From Halictus rubicundus (Eukaryota > Arthropoda > Insecta > Hymenoptera > Halictidae), in the NCBI RefSeq assembly GCF_050948215.1, contig NW_027488588.1, positions 868,001 to 932,000 of the forward strand: 64,000 bases of DNA, in the 5' to 3' direction. A program made the translations under genes and the position numbers. Every line of letters begins with the position of its first letter. The first letter of the stretch is position 1. The notes under the pieces were generated by a model that worked only from the letters and a program-made list of their open reading frames with translations, had not been told where the DNA came from and searched no databases. This document shows, piece after piece, positions 32,239 to 45,788 of the stretch.

Positions 32239-35011
32239 GCAGCATCAGTCAACCATCAACATCTGGTTCTTTTACAAAAAACAAGTAGCTCTGACCAAAA
32301 AACTTATAAAAAAGAAAAAAAGGGAAAACTTCCGACAATTTGCTGCCAACCTCTCCCACAAAACTTCACTCACCTACATCTGGAACCACATCAGGGTACT
32401 TAAAAAGTAAGTGGACATCCACGAAGAACAAAGAAAGTACAAACTCTGAGCTACTCAAGGAAAATATTAACAAAGCCTCAGACAAACTCTCCCCTCCTTG
32501 GGTTCCAATAAATCTCATCATAAACGTAAAAGTTACTCCAAACCCATTCCTAGACTCCCCGTTCGACTTCACCGAATTCAACAATGCCATAGACCGATCC
32601 AACCCCAAATTATCCCCTGGACTCGATGGAGTAGATTATAGGATGATACAAAAATTATCAACCAAAGCTAGACTTGATCTACTTGACATTTACAACGAAT
32701 TATTCACAAATCATCGCACACCAGAAGACTGGAACAAAACCCAGGTACTATTCATTAAAAAACCGGACAATCAAAACTTTAGACCCATCTCACTCACGTC
32801 TTGCATGAGTAAAATCATGGAAAGATTAATAAACAACAGATTACTGTGGTGGTGTGAGATCGTAGACCTCATACCCCCAACTCAGGCAGGCTTCAGAAAG
32901 GGCCGCTCATCTACCGACAACTTCCTCAACCTAGCAACCTACATGCGGTCAGGCTTCGCTCTTACCAACTTACAACTGCAGCTTTTCTTGATGACAGCGC
33001 TGCCTTTGATAACGTCCAATGCCACATTCTGCTGAATACTCTAGCCAAGATGGGAATCTCACGCAACATCTTTCACTTTATAGCCAACTGGTCATACTGC
33101 CGCTTCGCTTGGCCCCCCAGCTTCCACGGCATGAGGGTAATCTATAAGGGCCTGCCACAAGGAGGAGTCCTCAGCCCACTTCTCTACAATCTTTACGTCG
33201 CCAACATCTTCCAAGATATTCCCAAGAAAGTGCACATCTCCCAGTACGCAGACGACATAGCCATATACACAAGAAGCTCAAGCCTGGAAGAAGCCAAAAC
33301 AACCATTGAAAAGTCTTTTGAAAAGGTACGAACCAATCTCTCTGCAATAGGCCTCGATCTTTCATCAGAAAAGACCAATATAGTGGTCTTTAACAACGGA
33401 AGACTACTAGCCGGACGCACCCAATTTCGATTAGGCACTACAGAAAAGACGGATCTAGACTCTGCAAAATTTCTGGGAATTCACTTTGACAACAGACTAA
33501 ACTTCAAAGCTCACATACTTTCTCTCCACAACCGCTGCTTACGCACCATGAACATAATTAAATTCCTTAGAGGCGTCTGGTGGGGAGCCCACCCAGACAC
33601 ATTAATTGTACTATGTAAAGCCCTGATCAGATCCAGGCTGGATTATGCCTCCCACATATACTTTCCACGCCAACAATCTCTCATAACCAAACTCGAGTCC
33701 ATTCAAGTGCGTGCCCTCAAACTGGCCCTCGGACTTAGAACATCTGCTCCTACTAATGTAGTTTTGGCAGAAGCAGGGATACCATATTTCGAAAACAGAG
33801 CATCCTTTTTAGGTAAAACCCATCTCATCAAGATTACTTCCAACGTAAACCACATTTCCAACAGGTACATAAAAGAATTTGATCAAATAACCTCCTCGAA
33901 CCCTGGCAGTTTACTCCATAAAGCCTCCAATGTTCTCATGCACTGCATCAGCAATATTCAAAAGATCTCCCATACTTGCCATAAAGACGATAACTTCCCC
34001 TGCATAGCCGCATCTTACAATGCCATGAATTTCCAAATTTCCTGCGACCTCAAAACAGGATTTCAATTACAAGGATCCCCATTTCCAAACACAGAATTTA
34101 TAGACCACATTAAAACCCACTATCCAAACCATCTTTGTATTTTCACTGACGGCTCTAAAGTTCAAGGCGGACTCTCAACAGGTGCAGGTATCGTCTGCCT
34201 TGAAGGAAAGTTCTCACTCCCTATCCATATTAACCCCACAGCTTCAGTATACACAGCTGAATGTGCAGCTATATCAATAGCCCTAGATCTCTTTAACAAC
34301 TCTGACAAACCTCTGCTAATCTGCTCCGACTCTCTCAGTGCCCTTACCTCACTAAATAACGCCTCCCCAAATACTAGAACCAACTATCATATCATTGTTA
34401 TCAAACAAAAAACATACAATCTAACAACCAAATTTAACAACCACAAACACGTTTCATATATATGGATCCCAGCCCATAGTGGAATACATGGGAACGAAGT
34501 AGCAGATAATCTTGCAAAAGAAGCCACAAAAAAAGCACCGTCCTTACAACACAAAATCCCTTACACAGATTACAAAGAGTTTTTCAAAAACGAAATGTGG
34601 AACGAGTTCCAATCCCTCCTCAGGGATAGGTTTCATAGCAAAGGAGTTAAATATTTTCAACAATTCTTCAATCCGCATAAGAAACCCTGGTATAGAGATC
34701 TTGACCTTCCCAGAGAACTGATAGTAAGATTCGGAAGAATGAGGACCAATCATGTTAACACACATGAATCCCTGGCCAAACTCAAAATAATACAGCATGC
34801 CACTTGTGAGTGTTCGCACCCCACCCAAGACGTAGACCATCTAATATGGTACTGTCCTCATCGTCGTAAGAACAGAAATCTAATGGTCTCCAAATTACTG
34901 AAAAATAACTGGAAACCCCTGTTTAAAATAGACACCTTCCTAAAGAACCTCAACGCTACGGTCTTAAACCCCATCAATACCTCCTGCGCTGCAAATAACA
35001 TATTCTTATAA
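32239..35011 (+). pseudogene. LINE ORF2: reverse transcriptase and RNase H, endonuclease missing
   Basis: Frame 1 (to about 33035) carries the RT front with SPGLDGVDY, NFRPISLTSCMSKIMERL and AGFRKGRSSTDN. After a frameshift near 33000, a 653-codon ORF (33050-35011) continues with KGLPQGGVLSPLLYNLY and the catalytic QYADDIAIY. RNase H follows (FTDGSKVQGG, TAECAAI, SDSLSAL, WIPAHSGIHGNEVADN), then a C-terminal zinc-like CEC...H...C motif. An earlier frame change lies near 32400. The N-terminal endonuclease is absent, so the copy cannot nick targets. Confidence 0.8.
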
Positions 35012-35535
35012 CACCCCAAATCTACAAGCACTCCTCACACTGCTCAATTAATCAGTATTAAATAGTATAAGAATAGTAAGATAAGTCCGATAATTACCAT
35101 TACAAATAAGAATAGATATAAGGCAATATATGTGCAATACAAGAACCAAATCAAATAGGTTAATCTAGTATCCAGATACCAGATATAAGAATATAAAGAC
35201 TGAGTAAATCTAAGAGCGTAAACTTGAGGTATGTAGACAATAAGACAAGTAGAAGTGACCTCGTAAAGAAAATGTGATAGAAACCACATAGCTAAGTACC
35301 AACCCGAGAAAACTGTAAACAAATACTGTATAGGAAATAAGAGATATACATAGACTTACATATAGACAGAGAGGAAATATATATAGATAGATATAGATAT
35401 ATATAGATTTATAGATATGTATATATATAGTATATAGGCATATAGGTTTAAGTACAAGATGAATTTATTATGTTCCTTATACAAACCAGGTCATGGGCCA
35501 TATTAGGCCTAAAGCTTTATCAATAAAAAAAAAAT

Positions 35536-36370
35536 ATATATATCTCGTTGGTGCTGCCAGCCTTACGGGAGAATGTGTCGCTCGAAAAATACGGTGTTTT
35601 CTACCGCCCTCTAGGATAAATTTTGGCTGGAGTAAGTAACAGAATGCCAACGACGCCAACGACGGTATCTCGTCGGTGCAGAAGACCACTAAGGAAATTC
35701 TCGTCGGTGAGAAGTTGAATCATCACGGAACCATATCCGACGAATGTATTCGAATTAAACAGATATTTGTTTTTAGTGTTGCTTTTTAAGGTTTAAAATA
35801 TTGAAAGTAAAACTAACATCAAGGACAAAAATTCGTAAAAATATTTTACGTAAGAAATTATTAAAGCATAATTTTAGGAAAATCAATTTCTACTTCTTTC
35901 ATATGAGATACCTTAATTTGTAATTTAAAAATGTTTCATGAACAAGCATTATTTCCTTACACTTTTTTTATAGATAATTGTTCCAAGGATCGATCTGTGG
36001 GAACAGAAATATGTTGAAAACCAGAGTAGCGTTTATTTAACGTACTATTCCGAATAATATAGAGTTTTGAGAGAGAATCACGTGGATGAATTAATATGTA
36101 TAAAATAATATAATTGTAGGAGCAAGGATGAGCAAATTTTTATTGAAATAGTCATTTCAAACAGCGAATAAAAGATAAAAAAATAATTTGTTACGCGTCA
36201 AATAAAAATAATTATGTTATCTCTATTCCACACGTAATGACTTTATTCGACGAATAAAGATTTTTTTTTTAAAGACCGACCAACAGCCTACAATGTAAGC
36301 AGATGGAGAATCGAGCATTATTGGCAATTTATGATTTTATGTTTTTAATCAGAACAATATTGTTAATACG
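35536..36370. other. No gene recognised
   Basis: Contains a direct repeat-like CGTCGGTG motif (35660-35720) and AT-rich sequence; no motifs. Confidence 0.4.
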
Positions 36371-36850
36371 AATGAGTTGTAGAGCTTATCCCGATCAAAA
36401 TGAGCCCAAACACGACATCATTTGGACTGTCTTTAACGAGATTGTAATTTTTATCGTAACATTACGTATCAGTGAAACTTGTTCGATTACACTTGAATTT
36501 GACCTCATTTCCATCAGGAAAATCCCCTCCATTTGCTTGTCACAATTTTATGAGGATATATTGGAAAATCTAAAAGTTTAAACTTTCATTCGTGCGCGAT
36601 TCTCCATCCGCTTACATTGTATATCGTCTGTCGTCGCTGGGTCTTTGAAGCTCGGCGCTCGGCAAAAGTTATTCGAAGATTTATTCGAAGCCTTCGAATA
36701 AAAGATACAGATAAAAGATGAAAAAATTATTCGAAGTTCGAATAAATCCGCTTCGAATAAAAAAAATTATTTTTATTCGTCGGATAAATTCTCGTAGAAT
36801 AAAATTATTTATCCGATACTCGTCGAATAAAGATACTTTTTTTATTCGAA
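36371..36850. repeat. TTCGAA-rich repeat E, copy 2 (uninterrupted)
   Basis: Reverse complement of 9841-10071 plus 15506-15700. It shows the empty site for gypsy 1 near 36560 and many TTATTCGAA motifs at 36670-36850. A third motif cluster is at 44763-44830. Confidence 0.6.
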
Positions 36851-37302
36851 CCTTGTAACCGTGTCGGTTACATATCGATGTATCGCGTGTATCCGACAGC
36901 GATACCGACCCCACCACAACATTCTATTACGGTGCTCGCGAGTCCGAACGTAGAGAAGGACCGCGAGATATCGCGATACCGTTCGAGTTGCGCACGCATC
37001 GATCCCCACTCGATAACGATCGAAGGAGGTCGATGCGAGCCGTAGATCCGGCACTCTACGTCTGGAAGCGGTCCGGGAAACACCTAATAGTAAATTGTGT
37101 CTGATCGACGAAAACCGGTACGCGTTCGAGAAGTCAAACTGACTTAGCAGGGCAAGGCAAAAACCGTCCTTCCTGCTCTCAACGTGTACGCGCCTCAAAC
37201 CGAGGAGTCGCGATCGACGCGTCGAACAGACACAATACATTCGTCTCGCGATACAAATCCTAATTCAAGGTTAAAGCATAGTTACTGGGTACGTAGAAGC
37301 AC

Positions 37303-37331
37303 AGACGAGGTATAGGAGTAGACCAATCACC
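37303..37331. repeat. 29-bp inverted repeat, left partner
   Basis: AGACGAGGTATAGGAGTAG plus ten more bases recur inverted and unchanged at 43350-43378. Flanking bases differ. Confidence 0.6.
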
Positions 37332-38044
37332 ATATGGGGCTTCGTGTTTCATATGTAAACAACTGGTTTTCTTACGCCCTCTACGCTGACGAACGATAAC
37401 TGCTGGAACTAGATCCACAAGAATGATAAAATCTGGTCAAATACAAATGATTGACGAGTTATGTACGGGATGACTATATGTTCAAATTATATTTTTTTAT
37501 TAGATATCATAAAAAATATAATATTAATTATTACAAATATAACATTAAATAAATATAGATACCACATTTTCAAATTATAGAAATACAATTTTCATACATT
37601 CATTTTATACATTTTATTTATACATTTCTCCATACGTATAATTATTATTCGCATTTCTATAATTTTTTAACACTATTGATGCGCATCCATTTTGAATATA
37701 TTTTGTAACTGAATTTGAAAAAGAAATTAAATTGAAATTTACTATATATTTTCATGTATATTTCATTTAAACAACATAAATTTTAGCTTCAAAGAATCAT
37801 GTAAAATATCAATTAATATTAATTGTGAAATTCGAAAGAGTTAAGAATTAATTAATCAATAATTATGTAGTTGATCGTTTTTTGCGAGATGTCAATCTAT
37901 ATGACTCAGAATGTAGTTGTGTTATTTTCTTTCACGTTTGTAGTGAGAAAATAAACGACGAACGCAATATGTTGTACGACACGTACGAACACAACTGCAT
38001 TCATCGAGCTCGATCAGACTCGTCCAGTCGTGATGCCAGAATCA
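37332..38044. other. AT-rich stretch, no gene recognised
   Basis: Low-complexity A+T sequence, only short ORFs. Confidence 0.4.
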
Positions 38045-39030
38045 TGGGACGCCGCGGCGCGGCGCGCCGTCCCACGTGGCGGGGGTGGGGGCAAACCCTT
38101 TCGCCGGCTTGGCCCCACTCAGACGTATCGTCGTCACATTACCAAAATATCGAGCGCCTGAACCGCAATCGATTCCCGGTTCGGCGAGACGCACATTTTG
38201 CTACAAATTTTAAACTAATAAAGATATCAATGCGATATTTGGACTAGAAATTTTTTTTAAATCGGGTTTGATGTCGTATACTGAAATATGTTCTATATTT
38301 CTGAAATAATTGTTTTTGTTGATTTTTAAGATAAAGCCGGATAAGATGGTCAAAAGTGCCTCCAAACCAAATTAATTTTTAGTCGCACCATGCTCAACAA
38401 AAAATTACGAAAAAATTCATGAATATTCTATCTAATATCATACACGACTGAGATTTTTTTCATAATTTTTGGTTTGCAAAATCGATTTTTCGAAAAAAAT
38501 TCATATTAATAATCACGATGAGACACAAATAACATAATAACATAAACGTGGTCAACTGAAAAGTTCGATATAAAATCGTCAATTTTATGCTTTCGGAGTT
38601 GTTTAAAAATCGATTTTGCAACCAAAAATTATGAAAAAAATCTTAGTCGTGTATGATATTAGGTAGAATATTGATGAATTTTTTTTATAATTTTTTGTTG
38701 AGCATGGTGCGACTAAAAATAAATTTGGTTTGGGAGCACTTTTCATCATCTTTTCTGGCTATATCTTAAAAATGGACAAAAAAAAATTACTTAAAAATTA
38801 TAGAACTTATTTCTGTACACACCATTAAACCCGATTTTTAAAGAGAATTAGTCCTAATTTTAAAAGTTGTAGCAAAATGTGCGCTTCGCCGAACCGGGAA
38901 TCGATTGCGCTAATCGGTGGAACGCGTCGAATAGTCGAGCAGGCAGCTCTGACGACGTTACGAGTCGGCGGAGGGGTTAGACTCCCCCCCCCCTGCCGTG
39001 GGACGGCGCGGCCGCGTAGGCAAGATTCGT
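38045..39030. repeat. About 1-kb imperfect palindrome, probable foldback or non-autonomous transposon
   Basis: Arms 38045-38530 and 38550-39030 pair: GCCGTCCCACG-type ends, TCGATTCCCGGTTCGGCGA, and the inner AGCCGGATAAGATGGTCAAAA block (38336) versus its decayed partner near 38750. The inner ends resemble the subterminal GCCG-ATAAGATGGTCAAAA of Spy copies B and C. Confidence 0.6.
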
Positions 39031-40430
39031 TACCGAAACCGTTTTCCATAAGAGTTTTCAATATTAATTTAGTCTTCGTTATTCTCCGATTTATAGCGAA
39101 TTTAGATTCGTTTTTATCAGAAAAACATCTCCAATCGGCTCATAATATTTTCATTACGATATTTTTAATAATAAGACAGTTGGGTTCTGGTTGTTCATTA
39201 TTAATAGGCAATGTGTTACAATGTTTCCTTTCGTAATTTCTTCCGATCGTGGTCTTGAGAATTTAAGTGGCTCATTGTCAGTCAGGCAAGCAGCTACCGG
39301 ACACAACAATGCAAGCTCATAAGCATTGCTTAATAATAAAAATCTAATTTTTGCAATAATTTATTGTCATGTTATGAAAATATGAACAACAAATTGTAAA
39401 TATTTTTCTGGTAAAAATGAGTCCAAACACGCCATAAATAGAATGAAAAGGATGTTAAGGAAGTGTGTAGGAATAAAGTGTAAATAAATATACATAATTA
39501 CGCGGAATATTTACCAAAAAAGTAACATTAATAATGATATATTTAAATACTAGCAAAAATACATAATAATGTTTTTAATATGAATTCCTCCGCATGTGGG
39601 TGAATTTGTGCTTCTTGATGCTCCCTACATATACATACATGTACATTATATATGTATATGCGCAGATGATCTCCTAGAAAGAATACATTACAATTAGACA
39701 TAAAAACATACTTTTACATATGTAATAAATTCTACTAGTTATTGGGCTTTAAAAATCAAGCCACGTTACTATTAAAACCAGATATACCATTATACGTATA
39801 ATGCAATTGTAATAGCATGCCACTCTTTCATCTTAGTTCTTCTATTACTTCCCAATGCATTGATGTAGTACATGCAGTGGTCAAAGTAATAAAATTAACA
39901 GGATGGGCCACGTGAAGGCGTGAAAGAAGGTCTTATCCATCCCAGAGTACATTAAATGTTTACCAACATCAGCATACGTGTACAAACGTATACACCACAA
40001 TAAAATATACGAAGTTATATATTTACACATTTTATTAAGTAAAAGAACATTGAGTGTACTCCGAATCGTGAAAAAAAGAATAAATCAAGCAAAAAAATCG
40101 TTAAGAATATAATACAAAGTCTTTGCATGATAATAAAACATCCAAACCAAACTACTACAATCACCATATTCCTCGAGCCAAAGCAACTACAAATGTATTT
40201 CAAATATTACAATGCAGCTGTATATATTTCTTAATTGCTTCTATAAAAAAATCATTTACAAAATGTTTATTAACCTAGTTTCCAGAATTTCATATACACG
40301 ACGTATACGCAAATCTCTATGCATGAAATTCCGAAAATATGATTAATAACTGATTTTAATGAATTTATTATAGACACACTTAAAAAGTATATTGAAATAC
40401 CAACAGGATTATCGATAAAAATGAAAAAAT
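39031..40430. other. AT-rich stretch, no gene recognised
   Basis: Probably includes the downstream flank or 3' end of the P element. ATATATGTATATG-type short repeats near 39640. No terminal repeat identified. Confidence 0.35.
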
Positions 40431-43116
40431 TTAAACATGTCTGAAATGCGATAATTTGGAAAATGTTTTCGCGGAATTTTTTATACATCTACATTTCTTG
40501 CCGAGCCACACTGTATCCTTATGAATTTTTACTGTTAATGTAAAATATACAATGTCTTTCTTATGTTCAGCGCATTCATCTTGGTTAAAGCAGTTTGGAT
40601 ATTTCTGTTCCACAGAACGTGAAATTATCGAAAATATCGATAGTTTATCTAATATGAATGCCTCGCTGCGTATGGATGGGTAAACCATGTCAAAAGTTTT
40701 ATTTATAATTTTAAAAATGGCCGAAAAATGTACACTCGGGACACAAAGATGCCCAAATTCAATGTTATCGTGTACAATATATGCTCTAAAGGATAACAGT
40801 AGTTGCTCGTCTCGTGTGAACGTTGCATTATTCTCCAAAAACATATCGTAACACCTACGACATCCCGATTTTTCAATACATTTTTTAGCGATATACCCTG
40901 CAAAGTATTCAAGCGCACACGATTCTAGCTAGCACACCGATGTTGACAGTTCTTCAATATTATCGATTTCAATATTGTCATCAAAACTATCATCATCTGT
41001 GTTCTCTTGGATAGCAGACAATGAAGCATCTGATTCCAACGTGGCTGATTCACATTGTGCTATCATATCCCCCGGCATTAACGGTGCATCGTCATCAGGC
41101 ATGCAGTTACCACTATGTATACTACGATTCAAATTCAATAATATATTTTTTTGAATTGCAAGACGCACCGCTTTTACCGAAGGATTGCGATCATAGGTGC
41201 CACCGTGCATTCGAAGAACGGAAAAAAAATGTTCAATGCAATCGCTGTTTAAGCGTGATGTTATAAGGAACATACTGCCTTCTTCTTTTAAATCGTTCCA
41301 CAACTGCAAGGTGGCATTTATAGATTGCCGTAATCCCAAAAGACATGGATGTGTTTTACGACCGTTAGAAGAAAGTACAAACCAATTGCTCATGTTGGTA
41401 ACATGCGCAATTAAATGTTGATCAATGTTATTAAAACACGAAATAGCACGCTTCATGGGATTTGGATCACTGGTAGATCGACTGTTTAAATTACCAAACA
41501 AATCATTAAGCGTTTCAAAGAAACTAGCTGTGTGTTGTACAGTATTTGTATTAATGCTACCAGTGAGTGAAGCGGTAAACATAGCAGCTGACACTCTTTT
41601 GCTAAAAACTTGAAGAGCAAGCTTACACTTCATTTTATCAAAAGAATTTGGAAAAAAATGTTTATCGGATAATTTGTAAGCTGCTCGCGTACTTTTATCT
41701 TTCTCCAAATTCCAGAGAAGTACTACATCGCGCCACGAAACTATACAGTCATTAATAGAAAAATCATAATTTAATAAATTATTCCTAATGCTCTTGAATA
41801 AATGTAAATAATCAAAAATGTAATACATTTTTTGACCATTTCTTATAAAAAAATGGCTTCTCAACAGAAACACGTTCATCTGCTACGCTTTGATAACTAC
41901 TTCCCTGATCGGAAACAACTGCTCTGACTTTCAAACCTGTCTCATGCAGTGCATCTAATATTTCATCTAAAGTAATTGATAAATCATGTTTTTTAACACC
42001 AGTTTTTGATACAAAGAAAGCCAAAGGTTGTTTCCAATTAGTGAACAGCCCGCGTATCATAAATACAAGAACCTGTGTACCCACAGCTACATTTCTACCC
42101 AAAAATCCTAAATCTTCGAAACCTTCAATGACCTGCCGTTTTGGGTGGAAATCGAGACACTTTTTGATGGCCATTTCATCAAATACAAGGGTGGAATTAC
42201 GATCTGCAATTTCCATGTAAGAAGATTTAAATTTTATCGCGTTAAATAAATTTGGACAAATTCCTGGCCAAATGTCGATTTTCCCGAACCATCGACTAAT
42301 TGTGGATGGACTTGGCAAATGAAAACCAAAAATTTCACGCATTTTATGGTACAAAACGGGAGAAGTGTAGTGCATTGTAAGGCATAATTGTTGCTCCTTT
42401 TTCGAAAAAATTCTCCACGATTTGAGTTTAAGCAATATGAGGATGACAAATGTCAATAAGTACCCGGAAATTCTTTTAGAAATTGCGTTCTTCAAACATG
42501 TATCATCGATATTGCCTGAAGAAAGCTTATCTTGCAACCGATTTATTGCCTTACACTTTGCCCGCAATTGCAAGCGAAGAGCCTTATATTTTTTCTTCTC
42601 TTCCTCTAATTGCACCTAGGTTTCCATTAGCTGCTGTTCCAAACCATTACAACTTTGTATTGATGACATGTCATCCTGTATAGACATAGTGTCTGACTCA
42701 GTGCTAAAACTATTATTATTCATATCGGACGAATGAAAAATTTCCGGTACGGCATCTTTGCGCAGTCTACCCGACGCGTAAAAAGAATTATTAGAAAAAT
42801 GTTGACTGCACACATATTGATTTTGTAATATTTTATCAGACATTTCCACCCAATCATCTACGCCACAGTTAATCAGGCACGTTATGCACCTATCACTATC
42901 TCTCGTTGGAAATGAATGAAAAGAAATATTGTTCGTTGTAGTACGGTTTGTTAAACCACAAAAGGAATAGGCACACTTTTTATAGTGAGTTTTCCGTTCA
43001 TTCCGCTTCATTGTATGCGAGAAATAGGATAGCAAAGTGATTAGAGAGAAAATAAGCAGATTACGGAACACTAGCTTTCTATAATAGTAAATGCGATATT
43101 TACTAAGCGCATGCAA
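40431..43116 (-). pseudogene. P-element (THAP9-like) transposase, decayed
   Basis: Minus strand, about 890 codons. N-terminal THAP finger: CAYSFCGL, then CLINCGVDDW, then YVCSQHFSNNSFY (C-x4-C and C-x2-H ligands). A coiled coil follows (QLEEEKKKYKALRLQL), then the P-type catalytic region with STLVFDEMAIKKCLDF and VIEGFEDLG, and SDQGSSYQ. The C-terminal half has HFFSVLRMHGGTYDRNP. Lesions are TAG at 42616-42618, a frameshift at a seven-T run near 41850, and TAG at 40929-40931. The last segment (to 40431) contains CRRCYDMFLENNATF. Terminal repeats were not found. Confidence 0.85.
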
Positions 43117-43349
43117 TATAAAATAATATATATGTATGTATATGATTTACCTGAATATAAGCTTCCCCATGTAGAAACGTCTCCTTCGATGCACTCGCGT
43201 AACAGGCGTAACGAAATTAAAAGGACACAACATTCTTTTGTTTCATTCATCATTTATACAATACTAGTTCTGGCTGATACGGTAGGATCTGACACGGAAT
43301 GGTAAGGGGGCTCTAGAGCCCCCCGAGCGTGAGACAGAAAAATACATTG

Positions 43350-43378
43350 GGTGATTGGTCTACTCCTATACCTCGTCT
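43350..43378. repeat. 29-bp inverted repeat, right partner
   Basis: Exact inverted match to 37303-37331; the pair brackets the P element at about 6.1 kb span. Confidence 0.6.
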
Positions 43379-43479
43379 ATGGTAGAAGTATCGTTTGAGG
43401 GATACTGTGTGTACCGCACGGGTCGAAGCGAGACAGTCGATCATCGCATGATCGCGGTTGTTCCTTCGAAACCTCGACA

Positions 43480-44340
43480 GAGCGTACTCTGAGGCCACGA
43501 ATCGTGCCAAAGAGTGGACTGCTGGGTCCCGAGGAACTGCCGTGGTTTTCTGCGAGTCTCGTCCGGATCGGGACTATTTCTTTTCACGCAATCGCTGTTT
43601 TTCTGTCGTGACCTTAATCGAGCCTACTCTCCTACTTCGTACGATCGCGGCTACTCTGTCGTGACCTAATCAGAGATTACTCCAAGGCCACGTATCGTGA
43701 CAAAGGGTAGACTCCTGGGTCCCGTAGAGCGACCGAGGTTTAGTGCGAGTCTCCCCCGAATCCGTACGATAGAGCATCGCACGATCCCGAGTATTCCGTC
43801 TTGACCTTTGTCAGAGATCACTCCGAGGCCACGTATCGTGCCAAAGGGTGAACCTATTGGTCCCGTGGAATAACCGAGGTCTAGTGTGCGTCTCTACTGA
43901 ATCGAGACGATCGAGCCTTGCACGATCGTGGGCACTCTGCCGTGACCGGTACCCGAGAACACTCCGAGGCCATGTATCATGCCAGAGAGTAGACTCGTGC
44001 GTCCCGTGGAGTGACCAAGGTTTAGTGTGCGTCTCCACCCAGGCCACTTGTACGAACAGCGGGCAGGTGCCTGGATGGTTTGACGGGTACGATGTCGTTC
44101 GATCGCGGAATTCGGGTCAGATTGGAGCAATCGGACTTTGCACGATCACGGGCACTCTGCCGCCGCCTTGTCTCAGACTGCTCAGAGGCCACGTTACGTG
44201 CTGAAGGGCAGGCTCATTGGAAGCGTAGAGTGAAGGCGATTTTGTGTGTGTCTCCATCCTGATCACTCGTACGATTGTCCGGCCGAGTGTAAGGGTGGTC
44301 AGACGGGTCACGAACTGCTTTTCGCGGGCCGTGATCCACG
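43480..44340. repeat. Degenerate minisatellite, unit about 140 bp
   Basis: The motif GAGGCCACGTATCGTGCCAA with variants recurs at about 43494, 43686, 43826, 43967 and 44185, each followed by a TCCCGTGGAGTGACC-like and a GTGTGCGTCTC-like element. Spacing is 140-220 bp. Confidence 0.65.
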
Positions 44341-45713
44341 CTGGGTCATTATTCTAAATTGATTCCGAAAACCGGACGTAGAGTCGAGCGAGCGTACCGC
44401 GAGCGATCGACACGCGTTGAAACGATTTATTTACGCGTCGCGAACCTTCGACGCAGGAGCCCGACGCGTTTTGTTTTACTCGTCACCGCGGTGGTATTTG
44501 TTTTGTATACAGTTCTTGCCAGAATATAGATATCCTTTGTTACCATATCTGGGTCTATAACATCTCATTTAACTCGTCCAAACCTCGCCGCTTTCCAGTG
44601 CCTGGAGGCACGAATCCATTCTATCTCGCGAACTCGCGGGTTTTCGAAGAATAGGGTAGTAGCAGGCCCTGCGAAACGATTAAAGATAATTTCGAGAAGC
44701 GAAGTAGGGATACAGGTAGCAACGTATTCGGGTAGAGTGAAAAGAAAGGAAAGTACGGTTACAACCTTCGAATAACGAATAAAGATAAAGTATCTTTTAT
44801 TCGAATCGTTATTTATATAATTTTTTATCTAAATAATGCCCAACTCTGGTAGGTACGCCACGTCTGATGAAGCAGGTATCGATTAGAAAGAAATAGGTAA
44901 ACCGGCGGCGGATGTAGAACGGAAATAAATTTTTAGACTTTATATGTTTTTGTACGATTGCGACGATTTTGTTAAAATTTGTGTACCGTTAAAATCAATT
45001 TTTTAAGAGCTCACAATAAAGGGGAGGAAAGATGTACCTACGTAATACGGAAATTAGTTTTTCGGGCATATTTGATTTCATAAAATTGCCACAATTTTTT
45101 TAAATATACGACGAAGCGTACTCTTTGCAATAAGACCAGAATTAAGTCGATTAATTTATCAGCCATATTTATTTCCGTAGAACCACGAGAATCTTTCTAA
45201 CCAGTCACCACAAGGTAGTCCGTTTCTAATAGAACAAACCTTAAATCGATTCATCGATTTTTCTCGAATAAATTCTCAAAAATGTCCTCTTTCACAATAA
45301 CGGAGGAGTAAGGTTCGAAACTGAATTATGACTGTGCGGAGACTATATCAATACTTTGCCCCATGTTTTGCCCGTAGCAAGGCTCAAATAAAAGGAAGGA
45401 AACGAATGATAAATTATCTTGTTTAATTAGAAAATTTGAGAGAAACGAGAAGGTTCAAGAGACAGGGCTGGCGAGCCTGCGAGTTGTAATTCGCTCGTTT
45501 GATTTCGTCGATCAATGTCGCTCCGATTAAATGGAATTTTCGCTATCGATACAAGCACTTTAAGCCGTTCAGAAGGTACAAGCCGCCAGATAGACTGCTC
45601 CAATGGTGCCAAGATTACACGGGAGAATCTACCAAGGATTCCCGGCGCGTCATGTCGATACGTTCGATTTGGTGTATCGGTTTCTTCCACTTTCTCTTAC
45701 ACCCTCCCGCCAT

Positions 45714-45717
<4 letters not shown>
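44341..45717. other. No gene recognised
   Basis: TTCGAATAA motif cluster at 44763-44830. Otherwise short ORFs without motifs. Confidence 0.4.

Positions 45718-45784
<67 letters not shown>
45718..45784. repeat. (CT)n microsatellite
   Basis: About 33 uninterrupted CT dinucleotides. Confidence 0.95.

Positions 45785-45788
<4 letters not shown>

Larger units (their letters stand above)
29640..35535 (+). mobile_element. I-group-like LINE, disrupted
   Basis: It comprises ORF1 (30024-31259), a 1.04-kb foreign-looking repeat (31195-32238), a 5'-deleted ORF2 (32239-35011), a 3' region, and an A-rich end (CAATAAAAAAAAAATATATA) near 35520-35535. RNase H in ORF2 and three knuckles in ORF1 favour the I/LOA/R1 side over Jockey. 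The exact 5' end is uncertain. Confidence 0.7.
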
